A stretch of DNA of 37,193 bases from Clostridia bacterium (GCA_017462795.1 JAFTQL010000024.1:1-37193); one strand, 5' to 3'; counted from the stretch's first letter, positions 1-9,028 are shown. The notes: generated by a model from the letters alone, not told the origin. Numbers and translations are program-made.

Positions 1-2013
1 AGCGCCGTCGAGAGGACCGATGGTCATAGCACCGTTGATCATAAGCTTCAGACCGCCCGTACCGCTTGCTTCCTTACCCGCACGAGATATCTGCTCGGAG
101 AGCTCTGCCGCGGGAACAAGCGACTCTGCCATGCTTACGTTGTAGTTCTCAAGGAATACAACAGCCAGCTTTTCTCTTACAACGGGATCGTTTTCGATCT
201 CCTTGCCAAGACAGCAGATAAGCTTGATGATATTCTTCGCCATATAATAGCCGGGAGCAGCCTTTGCCGCAAACAGGAAGGTCTGAGGCTGGAACTCCTT
301 GTTGGGATTGTCCTTGATATCCAGGTACAGACCGATGATATTGAGAACATTGAGAAGCTGTCTCTTGTACTCATGCAGTCTCTTGATATGCACATCGTAG
401 AAGGAGTGCGTATCTATTGCTCTGCCTGTCTGCTTGTAAACGCGCTCGGCGAACGCGATCTTGTTGTTGTGCTTGATAGCTCTCATCTGTGCGAGAACAT
501 CGGAGTCGTTTACAAACTTAGCGAAGTTCGCAAGCTCCTCGGGATTGTGTCTGTAGCCCGTACCGATAGTATTATCCAGCAGATCCGCAAGCTTGGGGTT
601 GGAGTAGCACAGCCAACGGCGGTGCGCTATACCGTTCGTCACATTGCAGAAGCGGTCGGGATACATTGCGTAGAAGTCCTTGAATATGGACTTTGTGAGA
701 ATATCGGAATGGAGCTTGGACACACCGTTTACGGAGTGACATCCCACCGCGCAAAGGTTTGCCATGCGGACCTGACCATAGCTTACAATACTCATCTTGG
801 AAATTCTGTTCCAGTTTCCTGGGAAGGACTTCCATGCGTCGCGGCAGAATCTCTCATTGATCTCGGCGATAATGTTATAGATCCTGGGGAGCTTGAGGCG
901 GAAGAGATCCTCATTCCAGGTTTCAAGAGCCTCAGGCATAACGGTGTGGTTTGTATAAGAGCAGATCTTTACGACCATATCCCATGCCTTATCCCATGAG
1001 TAGAAGTACTCGTCAATGAGTATTCTCATAAGCTCGGGGATACAGAGAGCGGGATGAGTGTCATTGATGTGGATAGCTACCTTGTCGGGCAGGTTCTCAA
1101 GTGTTCCGTAAACAGCCATGTGGTCACGGATGATGCTCTGGCAGGACGCGGATACCATGAAGTACTGCTGAGAGAGTCTGAGCAGCTTACCCTCGATATG
1201 GTTATCGGAGGGATAAAGTACCTTGGAGATGATCTCCGCGTTGGTGCTTTCCTCAACTGCCTTTGTATACTGACCCTGTGTAAACAGCTTCATGTTAAAG
1301 TTATTGATATCTCTTGCCTTCCACAAACGGAGCTGGCTGACAGCCTTACTGTCAGATCCCGAGATCATCATGTCATAAGGAACAGCCTCGATCTCCTCGC
1401 AGTTTTCATAAATGATCTCGCAGTGTCCGTCCTTCCATTCTTCTCTGACATGACCGCCCATCTTTACCTTAAATATTCTGTCGGTTCTGGGAACAAGCCA
1501 TACCTCGCCTCCGGGAAGCCAGATATCGGGAAGCTCTACCTGCATTCCGTCAACGATCATCTGCTTGAAAAATCCGTAGTCATAGCAGATGGAAAATCCT
1601 GTTGCGGGATAGTCGAGAGATGACAGAGAGTCCATAAAGCAAGCGGCAAGTCTTCCCAAGCCTCCGTTGCCAAGACCCGCGTCGGGCTCGCACTCATAGA
1701 TATCGTCAAGTGTGAAGCCGAACTGTGCAAGTGCATCCTCGTATTCCTTGGACATTCCAAGGTTGCAAATACCCGTTTTCAGAGGGCGTCCGAGCAAAAA
1801 CTCGATGCACATGTAATAAACGCGCTTTGAGCCCTTTTCGTTGACCTCGTGCTTAAAGTCTCCTCTCTTCTCCGTGAGGATGTCCTTAACTGTCATTGCG
1901 ACAGCCTTGTACATCTGATCGCGTGTAGCCTCCTTGGGGTTACATCCGAAGTATCTGGAGAGCTTCGCCTCAATATTTTCTTTTACCTGTTTCTTTTGTG
2001 TCTGGTTCGCCAT
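1..2013 (-). CDS. glgP: Glycogen phosphorylase, C-terminus cut by window edge
   Basis: This enzyme phosphorolyses alpha-1,4-glucan to glucose-1-phosphate in the cytoplasm. The reading frame is open from an ATG at 2013 to base 1 (671 codons) and continues outside the window. Family landmarks are the glycine-rich GLGNGGLGRLAACF segment near residue 110, HINDTHPAL in the middle, KRLHEYKRQLLN in the C-terminal half, and the PLP-lysine region EASGTGGLK just before the edge. Usual family length is about 750-850 residues, so the missing part is short. The PLP region reads GGLK where most members have GNMK; the lysine itself is kept. A weak AGGAAA lies about 8 bases before the ATG. It is the last gene of the glg cluster, 54 bases after glgA, and would supply glucose-1-phosphate when reserves are used. 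Confidence 0.95.
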   Translation of the reverse strand, partial: MANQTQKKQVKENIEAKLSRYFGCNPKEATRDQMYKAVAMTVKDILTEKRGDFKHEVNEKGSKRVYYMCIEFLLGRPLKTGICNLGMSKEYEDALAQFGFTLDDIYECEPDAGLGNGGLGRLAACFMDSLSSLDYPATGFSICYDYGFFKQMIVDGMQVELPDIWLPGGEVWLVPRTDRIFKVKMGGHVREEWKDGHCEIIYENCEEIEAVPYDMMISGSDSKAVSQLRLWKARDINNFNMKLFTQGQYTKAVEESTNAEIISKVLYPSDNHIEGKLLRLSQQYFMVSASCQSIIRDHMAVYGTLENLPDKVAIHINDTHPALCIPELMRILIDEYFYSWDKAWDMVVKICSYTNHTVMPEALETWNEDLFRLKLPRIYNIIAEINERFCRDAWKSFPGNWNRISKMSIVSYGQVRMANLCAVGCHSVNGVSKLHSDILTKSIFKDFYAMYPDRFCNVTNGIAHRRWLCYSNPKLADLLDNTIGTGYRHNPEELANFAKFVNDSDVLAQMRAIKHNNKIAFAERVYKQTGRAIDTHSFYDVHIKRLHEYKRQLLNVLNIIGLYLDIKDNPNKEFQPQTFLFAAKAAPGYYMAKNIIKLICCLGKEIENDPVVREKLAVVFLENYNVSMAESLVPAAELSEQISRAGKEASGTGGLKLMINGAMTIGPLDGA

Positions 2014-2067
2014 TGGTGTGTAGTTTCCTTTCCGAAATTGCCGATTAATTTAAATGTTATAATATTT

Positions 2068-3507
2068 TTATAATGTTTCGTACATTTCTATATATTTTAT
2101 TGCCGAATTTTTCAAAGAGAAGTCCGTTCTCATGATCTTACCCACAAGCTTGCCTCTCTTCTCGGTATCGTTCCACAGAGCGATAGCCGCCTGTGTTCTT
2201 TCCTTAAGCTCGTAGGAGCTGTAGTTAGCAAAGGTAAATCCATTGCCGTGGATCTTTCCGTTGCCGTCCTCCCAGTAGCCCTTGATGGAGTCATAAAGAC
2301 CGCCTGTCTCTCTTGTTACGGGTATAACTCCGTATCTGGAGGCGATCATCTGCGACAGTCCGCAAGGCTCGCTCTTGGAGGGCATGAGGAATATGTCGGA
2401 CGCTGCATAGATACGCTTTGCAAGATCTCTGTCGTATGTCATAAGAGCCTTGACTCTGCCCTCGTAATTTCTCTCAAGCTCTGTGAAGAATCTCTCATAA
2501 GCGGGTTCGCCCTTGCCGAGTATCACAAGCTGACAGTCGCTTTCGTCAAGCAGGCTGTATATCATCTCGGAGATGATATCCATTCCCTTATGAGCCGCAA
2601 GTCTCGAAACTATGGATATAAGGGGGATGTCATTTGTTACGGGCAAGCCCACCTCTTCCTGAAGCGCCGCTTTATTCTTGTATTTTCCGTCAAGAGTACG
2701 CCATGTAAACTTATTCGCAATAGTCTCGTCCTTGGCGGGGTTATAGTAAACGTAATCGATACCGTTGAGTATTCCGCAAAGCTTGTAGGAGCTTTCCCAA
2801 AGTATTCTTCCGAGACCGTGAGAATGCTCATAGCCCTGTATCTCCTCCGCGTATCTGGGGCTTACCGTGGTGACCTTATCGGCGCAAACTATAGCACCCT
2901 TCATAAGGTTGATGCATCCGTCCCAATCAACCACCTCTCGCCACCAATCAAGCTCGAATACGTCGCAAAGGATGTCGTGATCGTATTTGCCCTGATATTC
3001 GATATTATGAATGGTAAACGCCGTTTTTATTCCCGAATAACCGGGGCGCGAGGAATATTTACACTTGAGATAGATTATGCTGAGCGCCGCCTGCCAGTCA
3101 TGAGCATGCACGATATCGGGGAAATAATCCAGCTTATCAAGCATTTCAAGCGCCGCCTTGGAGAAGAAAGCGTATCTCTCTCCGTCGTCAAAATTACCGT
3201 AAAGCGTATTGCGGTTGAAATAATACTCATTATCTATGAAGTAGTAGGTGACTCCGTCCTTGACAAGGCTCTTGATACCGCAATACTGAGTTCTCCAGCC
3301 AAGTCCGATCTGGAACTCGACCTCTGTCTTCATCATGTCTCTGTACTGCTGAGTTACCGCTCTGTAAAGGGGCATTACCACACGGACGTCCACCTCGCCC
3401 TTACCTGCCTCCGCTATTGCCGCGGGCAGAGAGCCGAGCACATCGCCAAGTCCGCCTGTAGCGGCAAACGGCATTGCCTCAGCGCCTATAAATAATATCT
3501 TCTTCAT
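2068..3507 (-). CDS. glgA: Glycogen synthase (ADP-glucose type, GT5)
   Basis: It transfers glucose from ADP-glucose to the non-reducing end of alpha-1,4-glucan. The N-terminal MKKILFIGAEAMPF and the glycine loop TGGLGDVLGSLP are the GT5 signature. The C-terminal GT-B half shows ISIVSRLAAHKGMD and the donor-site segment PSKSEPCGLSQMIASRYG followed by RETGGL. The length of 479 residues is normal for the family. I chose the ATG at 3507 because GGAG lies about six bases upstream and the protein then begins at the conserved MKK; an in-frame extension to 3570 adds 21 residues unlike the family. The position that is lysine in the E. coli KTGGL motif is alanine here. It follows glgD by about 100 bases and precedes glgP. 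Confidence 0.96.
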   Translation of the reverse strand: MKKILFIGAEAMPFAATGGLGDVLGSLPAAIAEAGKGEVDVRVVMPLYRAVTQQYRDMMKTEVEFQIGLGWRTQYCGIKSLVKDGVTYYFIDNEYYFNRNTLYGNFDDGERYAFFSKAALEMLDKLDYFPDIVHAHDWQAALSIIYLKCKYSSRPGYSGIKTAFTIHNIEYQGKYDHDILCDVFELDWWREVVDWDGCINLMKGAIVCADKVTTVSPRYAEEIQGYEHSHGLGRILWESSYKLCGILNGIDYVYYNPAKDETIANKFTWRTLDGKYKNKAALQEEVGLPVTNDIPLISIVSRLAAHKGMDIISEMIYSLLDESDCQLVILGKGEPAYERFFTELERNYEGRVKALMTYDRDLAKRIYAASDIFLMPSKSEPCGLSQMIASRYGVIPVTRETGGLYDSIKGYWEDGNGKIHGNGFTFANYSSYELKERTQAAIALWNDTEKRGKLVGKIMRTDFSLKNSAIKYIEMYETL

Positions 3508-3607
3508 TTTACTCTCCTTTCTCTGAAAACCGATCTGTGGGACTGCTGCACCGACATACACCGAACGCAACAGTCCCGCATACTTATCTAAGCTGTTTTA
3601 TACTGCC

Positions 3608-4738
3608 TTATACCATAGCACCCTTGGGGATAAAGAAGGGCATGGAGCTGTGACCGGAAAGCATTCTTCCGTCGCAAATAACGGCGTTCTTATCCGTGAT
3701 CACGCAGTTGAGAGATACGTTGTTACCCGTGAAGGTGTCCTGAAGAAGCACACAGTTCCTGACCACTGTTCCCTTTCCTATACGAACACCTCTGAAGAGA
3801 ACGCAGTTCTCAACAGTTCCCTCGATAACGCAACCGTCGGCAACATAGGAGTTGATCACCTTTGAGCCTGCGGAGTAGCGGGTGGGAGCAGAGTTGCGGA
3901 GCTTTGTGTAGATGGGCATGTTGTCCACATTGAACAGCTCTGCGCGAACGGTGGGATCAAGAAGCTTCATGGAGCTTGAGAAATAACTCTCAAGAGAGCT
4001 TATGTGAATAAATGTTTTCTCATAGAGGTAGCTGAATATTCTCGCTCTTCCTATACGGCGGGAGACAAGATCCTTGAAGAAATGTCTGTAGCCGTGAGCG
4101 GCGGCATCGCGAAGCGCGCCGAGCAGGAACATTCTGTTTACTACCATAATATTCGTACTTACCTCACTGCCGGTAATGCCCTTGGCATAAGCGGAAGCAT
4201 CGGTAACCACTCCGCTCTCATCGGAGGCGATTGCGGTAATGTCCTTTATATCGGCCTCGGAGGGAGACAGACGTCTTGTAACGATGGTAAGATCGGCATT
4301 TCTTTCGATATGCGAGTCGATGACCTCGGACAGGTCTATGTTACAGATACCGTCGCAGTCGGAAATAACGAGGTATTCCTCATTACATCTGGAAATGAAG
4401 TGGGTGACACCCATCAGCGCCTCAAGTCTTGTTGTGTAGAGCTTTGCGCCGCCTGTGCTTTCATATGCGGTAATAAAGGGAGGAAGGATCTTGATACCGC
4501 CGGAGCGTCTTGCCAGATCCCAGTCCTTACCCGTACCTATGTGATCCATAAGGGACTGATAATTATTGTGAGCGACGATTCCGATCTTTGTGATACCGGA
4601 GTTTACCATGTTGGAAAGTGGGAAGTCGATAAGGCGGTAACGGCAACCGAAGGGTACGGACGCCATTGTTCTCACCGTTGTCATCTCGGGAATGGATGAA
4701 TCGTGAATGTTAGAAAAGATAAGTCCTGCTACTGCCAT
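3608..4738 (-). CDS. glgD: Glucose-1-phosphate adenylyltransferase subunit GlgD
   Basis: This is the second, non-canonical subunit of Firmicutes ADP-glucose pyrophosphorylase. It is 376 residues long and aligns with GlgC along its length: PFGCRYRLIDFPLSNMVNSGI near residue 30 and WDLARRSGGIKILPP near 75. The nucleotide-binding AGGxGxRL loop of GlgC is replaced by IFSNIHDSSIPEMT, as is typical for GlgD, and the GDH motif is altered (ISDCDG). The C-terminal third is a left-handed beta-helix with hexapeptide-like repeats. In the family GlgD has little catalysis alone and modulates GlgC; that role is inferred here. The start at 4738 is one base after the glgC stop, and AGGAGG lies within the last glgC codons, so the two are probably translationally coupled. 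Confidence 0.96.
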   Translation of the reverse strand: MAVAGLIFSNIHDSSIPEMTTVRTMASVPFGCRYRLIDFPLSNMVNSGITKIGIVAHNNYQSLMDHIGTGKDWDLARRSGGIKILPPFITAYESTGGAKLYTTRLEALMGVTHFISRCNEEYLVISDCDGICNIDLSEVIDSHIERNADLTIVTRRLSPSEADIKDITAIASDESGVVTDASAYAKGITGSEVSTNIMVVNRMFLLGALRDAAAHGYRHFFKDLVSRRIGRARIFSYLYEKTFIHISSLESYFSSSMKLLDPTVRAELFNVDNMPIYTKLRNSAPTRYSAGSKVINSYVADGCVIEGTVENCVLFRGVRIGKGTVVRNCVLLQDTFTGNNVSLNCVITDKNAVICDGRMLSGHSSMPFFIPKGAMV

Positions 4739-4739
4739 A

Positions 4740-5948
4740 TTACTTGCCCTCCTTGTTCAAATCAGACGCCTTGGAGATCATAGCTCCCGCGCCCACAACA
4801 GTACCGTCGGGTACTTTTATGTTTGCGCCTATAACGCAAATATCCTTTGCCGTCTCGCGGCACTCGCCGATCTTACAATCCTTGCCGACAGATGAGCCGC
4901 CGTCAATAATAGAATAGTTGATCTCCGCTCCGCTCTCGATAACAACGTCCTCGAGAATTACCGAATCGATAACGGAAGCGCCCTGCATGATCTTGACGCC
5001 CGCGCCGATAACAGAGTTACGGACAGTTCCGAATATCTCACAGCCCTCGGTGATGGAGCAGTTTTCTATGACCGCGCTCTCGCCTACAAACTGAGGAGCG
5101 TGAGCCTCATGTCTTGAATATATTCTCCATTCCTCATCGTCAAGATTGAGAACGGGATTTTCTCCGAGAAGATCCATATTTGCCTCCCACAGAGAGGAAA
5201 TAGTTCCTACGTCCTTCCAATAGCCCGAGAAGGGATACGCAAACATCTTCTCTCCTGCCGCAAGCATATTGGGAATAATATTTTTACCGAAGTCGTTGGA
5301 GCTGCTCGGATCCTCGGCATCGGCACAGAGATACTCCGCAAGCTTCTTCTTGGTGAAGATGTAGATACCCATGGATGCCTTGGTGCTGTCGGGATTCTTG
5401 GGCTTCTCGGTAAACTTGAAGATCTTGCCCTCATCATCAACACTGAGTATACCGAAGCGGCTTGCCTCTTCTATCGGAACGTCAATAACGGCGATAGTGC
5501 AGTCCGCACCTGTTTTCTTATGATGATCCAGCATCTTGTCGTAGTCCATCTTGTAGATGTGGTCGCCCGAAAGTATCAGAACATACTCGGGATCATATCT
5601 GTCAATGAACTGTAGATTCTGATAAATAGCGTTTGCCGTGCCCTTGTACCAGTCCGCGCCGTTCTTACCCTGATAGGGAGGCAGGATCTTTACTCCGCCC
5701 CAGGCTCTGTCAAGGTCCCAAGGAAGTCCGTTTCCGATATATTCATTGAGCATCAGGGGCTGATACTGTGTCAGAACACCGACCGTATCGATTCCCGAAT
5801 TTACGCAGTTTGACAGCGTAAAGTCAATGATCCTGTACTTTCCTCCAAAAGGTACCGCGGGTTTGGCATTTGTCTCCGTAAGGGCATACAGACGGCTTCC
5901 CTGTCCGCCTGCAAGCAACATGGCAACGCATTCTTTGTTCCTGAACAT
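4740..5948 (-). CDS. glgC: Glucose-1-phosphate adenylyltransferase, catalytic subunit
   Basis: It makes ADP-glucose and pyrophosphate from glucose-1-phosphate and ATP, the committed step of bacterial glycogen synthesis. The 402-residue protein begins with the intact nucleotide loop [10 protein letters not shown] at residues 10-19, then [15 protein letters not shown], the substrate region [12 protein letters not shown], and [12 protein letters not shown] with the catalytic aspartate. A C-terminal left-handed beta-helix follows. GGAGG lies five bases before the ATG. The stop at 4740 nearly abuts glgD. Sitting between glgB and glgD, it is probably transcribed with both. Confidence 0.97.
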   Translation of the reverse strand: MFRNKECVAMLLAGGQGSRLYALTETNAKPAVPFGGKYRIIDFTLSNCVNSGIDTVGVLTQYQPLMLNEYIGNGLPWDLDRAWGGVKILPPYQGKNGADWYKGTANAIYQNLQFIDRYDPEYVLILSGDHIYKMDYDKMLDHHKKTGADCTIAVIDVPIEEASRFGILSVDDEGKIFKFTEKPKNPDSTKASMGIYIFTKKKLAEYLCADAEDPSSSNDFGKNIIPNMLAAGEKMFAYPFSGYWKDVGTISSLWEANMDLLGENPVLNLDDEEWRIYSRHEAHAPQFVGESAVIENCSITEGCEIFGTVRNSVIGAGVKIMQGASVIDSVILEDVVIESGAEINYSIIDGGSSVGKDCKIGECRETAKDICVIGANIKVPDGTVVGAGAMISKASDLNKEGK

Positions 5949-5983
5949 GATATCCTCCGTTTTGTTTATTTTTTAATGGTTTC

Positions 5984-7789
5984 TTACTTTGTCTTGGACG
6001 CTATAGAAGTCTTACGCTTGGATTGTGTCCTCCTGACACACTTGAGGATGCTTACAGCCAATGGCGGTACTCTCATTACTATTGAATTTTCCTGACAATC
6101 CGATGACCTTGTCTCACTTGGGAGAGCCGATGCGTTCACAACACCGCTTCCTCCGTAGCGACCGTCATCCGAATTGAACATTTCGCGGTATTCCCCACCG
6201 CAAGGCACTCCCAATCTGTAATTTTCATACGCCACGGGTGTGAAATTTATAACAATTATTACTTCCTCGCCGTTGCTGTCGCTACGGCAATAGGAAACAA
6301 TACCTTGTTCTTTGTGATTTTTGTCGGGCTCAAGCCATGAAAAGCCGTCCCGTAAACTGTCTGCCTGCCAGAGCGCGGGGGTTCTCAGATAAAGCTGACC
6401 GAGATCCGACACATATCTTTGCAGTTCCGCGTGAGAGTCATAGTCGAGCAAAAACCATTCGACGGGACTCTCTCCGTCCCATTCCTTGAACTGACCTATC
6501 TCACTACCCATAAAGGTCAGCTTCTTCCCCGGGAACGTCATCATATACCCTAAAAAGGCGCGGGTGCTCGCAAACTTCTGCCAATAGTCTCCCGACATTT
6601 TGTCAAGAAACGTCTTATTCCCGCATGTCAATCGATCATGGGAAAGCGGCAGAACATATTTTCCGCTCGGCGCGGTATTAAAGGACGCTCTCTGTTTATC
6701 AATATGATAGCTTCTGAACTCGGGAGCGGTCTCGGCGCGCTCAAAGGCATCCGCCGCCCAATCTCCGTCAAAGCACATATCAAACAGCTCACAGCCGTCT
6801 GTCGCGCTCCTTGAGATCAGCAACACATCGGAATACTCGCGCCGCAGACACTCCGCAAGCTCCCGTTTAAATCCTGCAGACTCAGCTCCCACATCTCCGA
6901 TACACAGTCCGTCGATGTGATATCTGTCAAGCCAGAAGCAGGCGTTTGACAGCAGAAACGATCTTACCTCTCTGCGATCAAGATCGAACTCCCCATCGGA
7001 GCTACCGTCCGTTTTTTCATACAGGGGTTGTCCGTCAAAGTCGCAAAGGGCACTTTCGCTCCTGCCAACTCCCGTGGGAGTCCAATCCAGCAGAACGCCT
7101 ATTCCCGCCTCGTGCATGGAGTCCACAAACGCCATGAAGTCGTTAGGCGATCCAAGACGTGCTGAGGGAGCGAAATACGAGCTTGCCTCATAACCGCGCC
7201 CGTCCTTATCACAGCTCTCCCAAATCGGCAGAAGCTGTACATGCGTATATCCCATCTGCTTGACGTAAGGAGCAAGCTCCCGCGCGATATCCCTGTAATT
7301 CATAGCGCTTCCGTCATCACGTCTGCGCCATGTGGGAAGATGGATCTCATACGCATTAAACGGCTCGCCGCAGCTTTTTCCCGCCTTGCCGCTTCTGTAG
7401 GCAAGCCAACCTTCATCCCTCCACTTATACTCGCCAAGGTCGCAAACGACCGAGGCAGTATCGGGAGGGCATTGCGAGGCGAAGGCGAAGGGATCCGCCT
7501 TATACACCGTTCTGTCGCTGTTAACTATTCTGAATTTGTAAATACCGCCGTTTTGTATCCTGTCTCCGACCGCGGAGCATTCCCAGATACCGCCATCGGT
7601 AACCTGATACATGGGGATCCCCTCCTGCCAGTCGCAGAAGTCTCCCACCGCGAAAACGCGTGTGGCATTGGGTGCCCATACTCTGAAGACATATCCGTCG
7701 GGGAGGCGGTGACAGCCAAGGTACTCATAGCCCCGGCAATCAGTCCCCCCGTGGAGAAGATACTCGGCTGATGCTGACTGTAACCTCAT
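5984..7789 (-). CDS. glgB: Divergent GlgB-like branching-enzyme homologue lacking catalytic residues (probable pseudoenzyme)
   Basis: The fold is that of a 1,4-alpha-glucan branching enzyme. A CBM48-type N-terminal domain (FRVWAPNATRVFAVGDFCDW, near residues 37-56) precedes a GH13 barrel and an all-beta C-terminal domain. Several stretches are clearly GlgB: YEIHLPTWRR, LPLSHD, MSGDYWQKFA, FPGKKLTFMGSEIGQF. The active site is degenerate. The nucleophile segment expected as DGLRVDAV reads DGLCIGDV, putting glycine (about residue 300) at the nucleophile position. The acid/base segment AEES reads ISRS (about 328). The region I histidine is missing (DWTPTGVG). Only the third acidic residue, in LPLSHD (about 387), is kept. 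About 25 residues are lost between the first two sites. At 601-603 residues it is shorter than E. coli GlgB. A GTG at 7795 is an alternative start; the ATG at 7789 fits the AAAGGA spacing as well or better. It lies 36 bases before glgC. Confidence 0.88.
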   Translation of the reverse strand: MRLQSASAEYLLHGGTDCRGYEYLGCHRLPDGYVFRVWAPNATRVFAVGDFCDWQEGIPMYQVTDGGIWECSAVGDRIQNGGIYKFRIVNSDRTVYKADPFAFASQCPPDTASVVCDLGEYKWRDEGWLAYRSGKAGKSCGEPFNAYEIHLPTWRRRDDGSAMNYRDIARELAPYVKQMGYTHVQLLPIWESCDKDGRGYEASSYFAPSARLGSPNDFMAFVDSMHEAGIGVLLDWTPTGVGRSESALCDFDGQPLYEKTDGSSDGEFDLDRREVRSFLLSNACFWLDRYHIDGLCIGDVGAESAGFKRELAECLRREYSDVLLISRSATDGCELFDMCFDGDWAADAFERAETAPEFRSYHIDKQRASFNTAPSGKYVLPLSHDRLTCGNKTFLDKMSGDYWQKFASTRAFLGYMMTFPGKKLTFMGSEIGQFKEWDGESPVEWFLLDYDSHAELQRYVSDLGQLYLRTPALWQADSLRDGFSWLEPDKNHKEQGIVSYCRSDSNGEEVIIVINFTPVAYENYRLGVPCGGEYREMFNSDDGRYGGSGVVNASALPSETRSSDCQENSIVMRVPPLAVSILKCVRRTQSKRKTSIASKTK

Positions 7790-7838
7790 TGCCACGGCTT
7801 CCTTTCTTTATACTTCTGATCTGAAAAGATCGCAGGAC

Positions 7839-8141
7839 TCAATCAAGCTCCGTGTGATAAATGATCTCGTCCGGGAAGCACATACCCAGCTTTTCTCTCG
7901 CGATACGTATTTTATAGGCATCGTCCAGAGGCGCTTCAACAAGATATTCAAGCTTGTCGATATCATCCTCCAGCTGAAGTATGTAATCCTCCTTCTCCTC
8001 CTTGTCCTCCATGATCTCGTTATACCGCATAACGCTCCAGAGGAAGAAGGCGACAGCAAAAAGCAGGAGAAGCAACAAAAACGCGCGTATCGCTATAGAC
8101 ACTGCCGATTTTTTATCGGCGAAATATTTGCTCGACGCCAT
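7839..8141 (-). CDS. divIC: Septum formation initiator family protein (DivIC/FtsB-like)
   Basis: This is a bitopic membrane protein of the divisome, 100 residues long. A basic cytoplasmic N-terminus is followed by one transmembrane helix (about residues 18-38, rich in Leu/Phe/Ala). An extracytoplasmic coiled coil (EDKEEKEDYILQLEDDIDKLE) and the family's C-terminal IAREKLGMCFPDEIIYH block complete it. FtsB/DivIC proteins bridge FtsL and other divisome components; the role here is inferred from family and position. AGGAGG lies about nine bases before the ATG. It follows yabQ by 24 bases, matching the yabP-yabQ-divIC order of Bacillus subtilis. A short hairpin (7818-7831) lies between its stop and glgB. 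Confidence 0.9.
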   Translation of the reverse strand: MASSKYFADKKSAVSIAIRAFLLLLLLFAVAFFLWSVMRYNEIMEDKEEKEDYILQLEDDIDKLEYLVEAPLDDAYKIRIAREKLGMCFPDEIIYHTELD

Positions 8142-8165
8142 TTTGATCCCCTCCTGTATTTTTAT

Positions 8166-8702
8166 TCATTTTTCATGAATCGTACCGTTGCCGCGAAGCT
8201 TTTGCGCAAACCCCTTGCGGGCTCTTGCAATTGCTTTTCTTTGTACATAAATATTATACACCATTTTGCAAATTTTTTCAAGTGTTTTTTGCATATAATA
8301 TTTGGTTTTTATCAAAAAAAATACCATTTTGATACATATTTTTGATATCGGAGCTAAAATTACCCTCAAAACAGCAAAAATCAAGCCTGCGATTCGTGAA
8401 AGAATGGGGCATACAACGTAAGAAAGCGTATGCCTGTACAAAAAGAATCCGACTCCCAGCCCCAACAGACAGAAGGATCTGAACACGCCTTTGTTGAAAT
8501 AATAATTAAGAAGAATAAGTCCGACAGTGGCGGCGACACAAACAAAAAGATCGCAAAAGAAGCGCAGAATACCGATCCTTTTTATTTTTTTGCCCACCGC
8601 TGACGTAAACAGCCTGAATACATCGCATATCACCCCAATGATACATCCAAGCAAAAACGCATAGACCGTAAGTCGGGCATACAAAACAGGTGAGATCTCC
8701 AT
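8166..8702 (-). CDS. yabQ: Spore cortex biosynthesis protein YabQ
   Basis: A 178-residue membrane protein with about four predicted hydrophobic segments in its first 125 residues and a basic tail. The family landmark is the N-terminal LLGCIIGVICDVFRLF, a helix ending in a conserved D-x-x-R-x-x region. YabQ is needed for cortex formation in B. subtilis, where it sits in the forespore outer membrane. The assignment rests on this motif and on the conserved yabO-yabP-yabQ-divIC gene order. The ATG at 8702 lies nine bases after the yabP stop, with a weak AGGGCGG ribosome-binding site. Confidence 0.9.
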   Translation of the reverse strand: MEISPVLYARLTVYAFLLGCIIGVICDVFRLFTSAVGKKIKRIGILRFFCDLFVCVAATVGLILLNYYFNKGVFRSFCLLGLGVGFFLYRHTLSYVVCPILSRIAGLIFAVLRVILAPISKICIKMVFFLIKTKYYMQKTLEKICKMVYNIYVQRKAIARARKGFAQKLRGNGTIHEK

Positions 8703-8711
8703 GCCGCCCTG

Positions 8712-8978
8712 TCAACCAAACAGCTTGCCGAGAAATCCTCGTCTCTTCTCCGCTGTGTCCTCTGAAAAAACAAGCGCGTCTATCCGCCCTGTTATGCTGA
8801 CCTCTCCGCTACCCGTATCAAGCCCCAATATATGTATGTTTGCTCCGTCAACATTAAGCTCACCGTCCTCCGTAAGAAGCACGGCAGAACTCTCATCAAA
8901 GCTCACTACCTCTCTGACTCCCGTTATCCTCAGCTCGCTTCTGTCAACAAGATATATCTCCCGTCCCTTTTCAGCCAT
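8712..8978 (-). CDS. yabP: Sporulation protein YabP
   Basis: A soluble 88-residue beta-rich protein of the YabP/YqfC family. It shows the pattern RSELRITGVREVVSFDESSAVLLTEDGELNVDG, then IHILGLDTGSGEVSITGRID, which is the typical YabP core. GGAGG six bases before the ATG at 8978 decides the start; an upstream in-frame codon would add only MRRFF. In B. subtilis YabP acts with YabQ in spore coat/cortex assembly under mother-cell sigma-E control. No sigma-E promoter was confidently seen here. It is followed directly by yabQ. Confidence 0.92.
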   Translation of the reverse strand: MAEKGREIYLVDRSELRITGVREVVSFDESSAVLLTEDGELNVDGANIHILGLDTGSGEVSITGRIDALVFSEDTAEKRRGFLGKLFG

Positions 8979-9028
8979 AAAAAACCTCCGCACACGATTT
9001 GTTAAATCATATGCGGAGCATATCGGAT

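Noticed and set aside
2248-3495. Long plus-strand open frame (415 codons) opposite glgA
   Set aside because: It is the antisense shadow of glgA; it has no recognisable domain, and glgA has clear family motifs and a ribosome-binding site.
3508-3570. Longer start for glgA
   Set aside because: The extra 21 residues are not found in the family, and the ribosome-binding site lies before the ATG at 3507.
4707-5948. Could glgC and glgD be a recent duplication or frameshifted copy
   Set aside because: They are the normal GlgC/GlgD pair of Firmicutes, with different nucleotide-loop regions.
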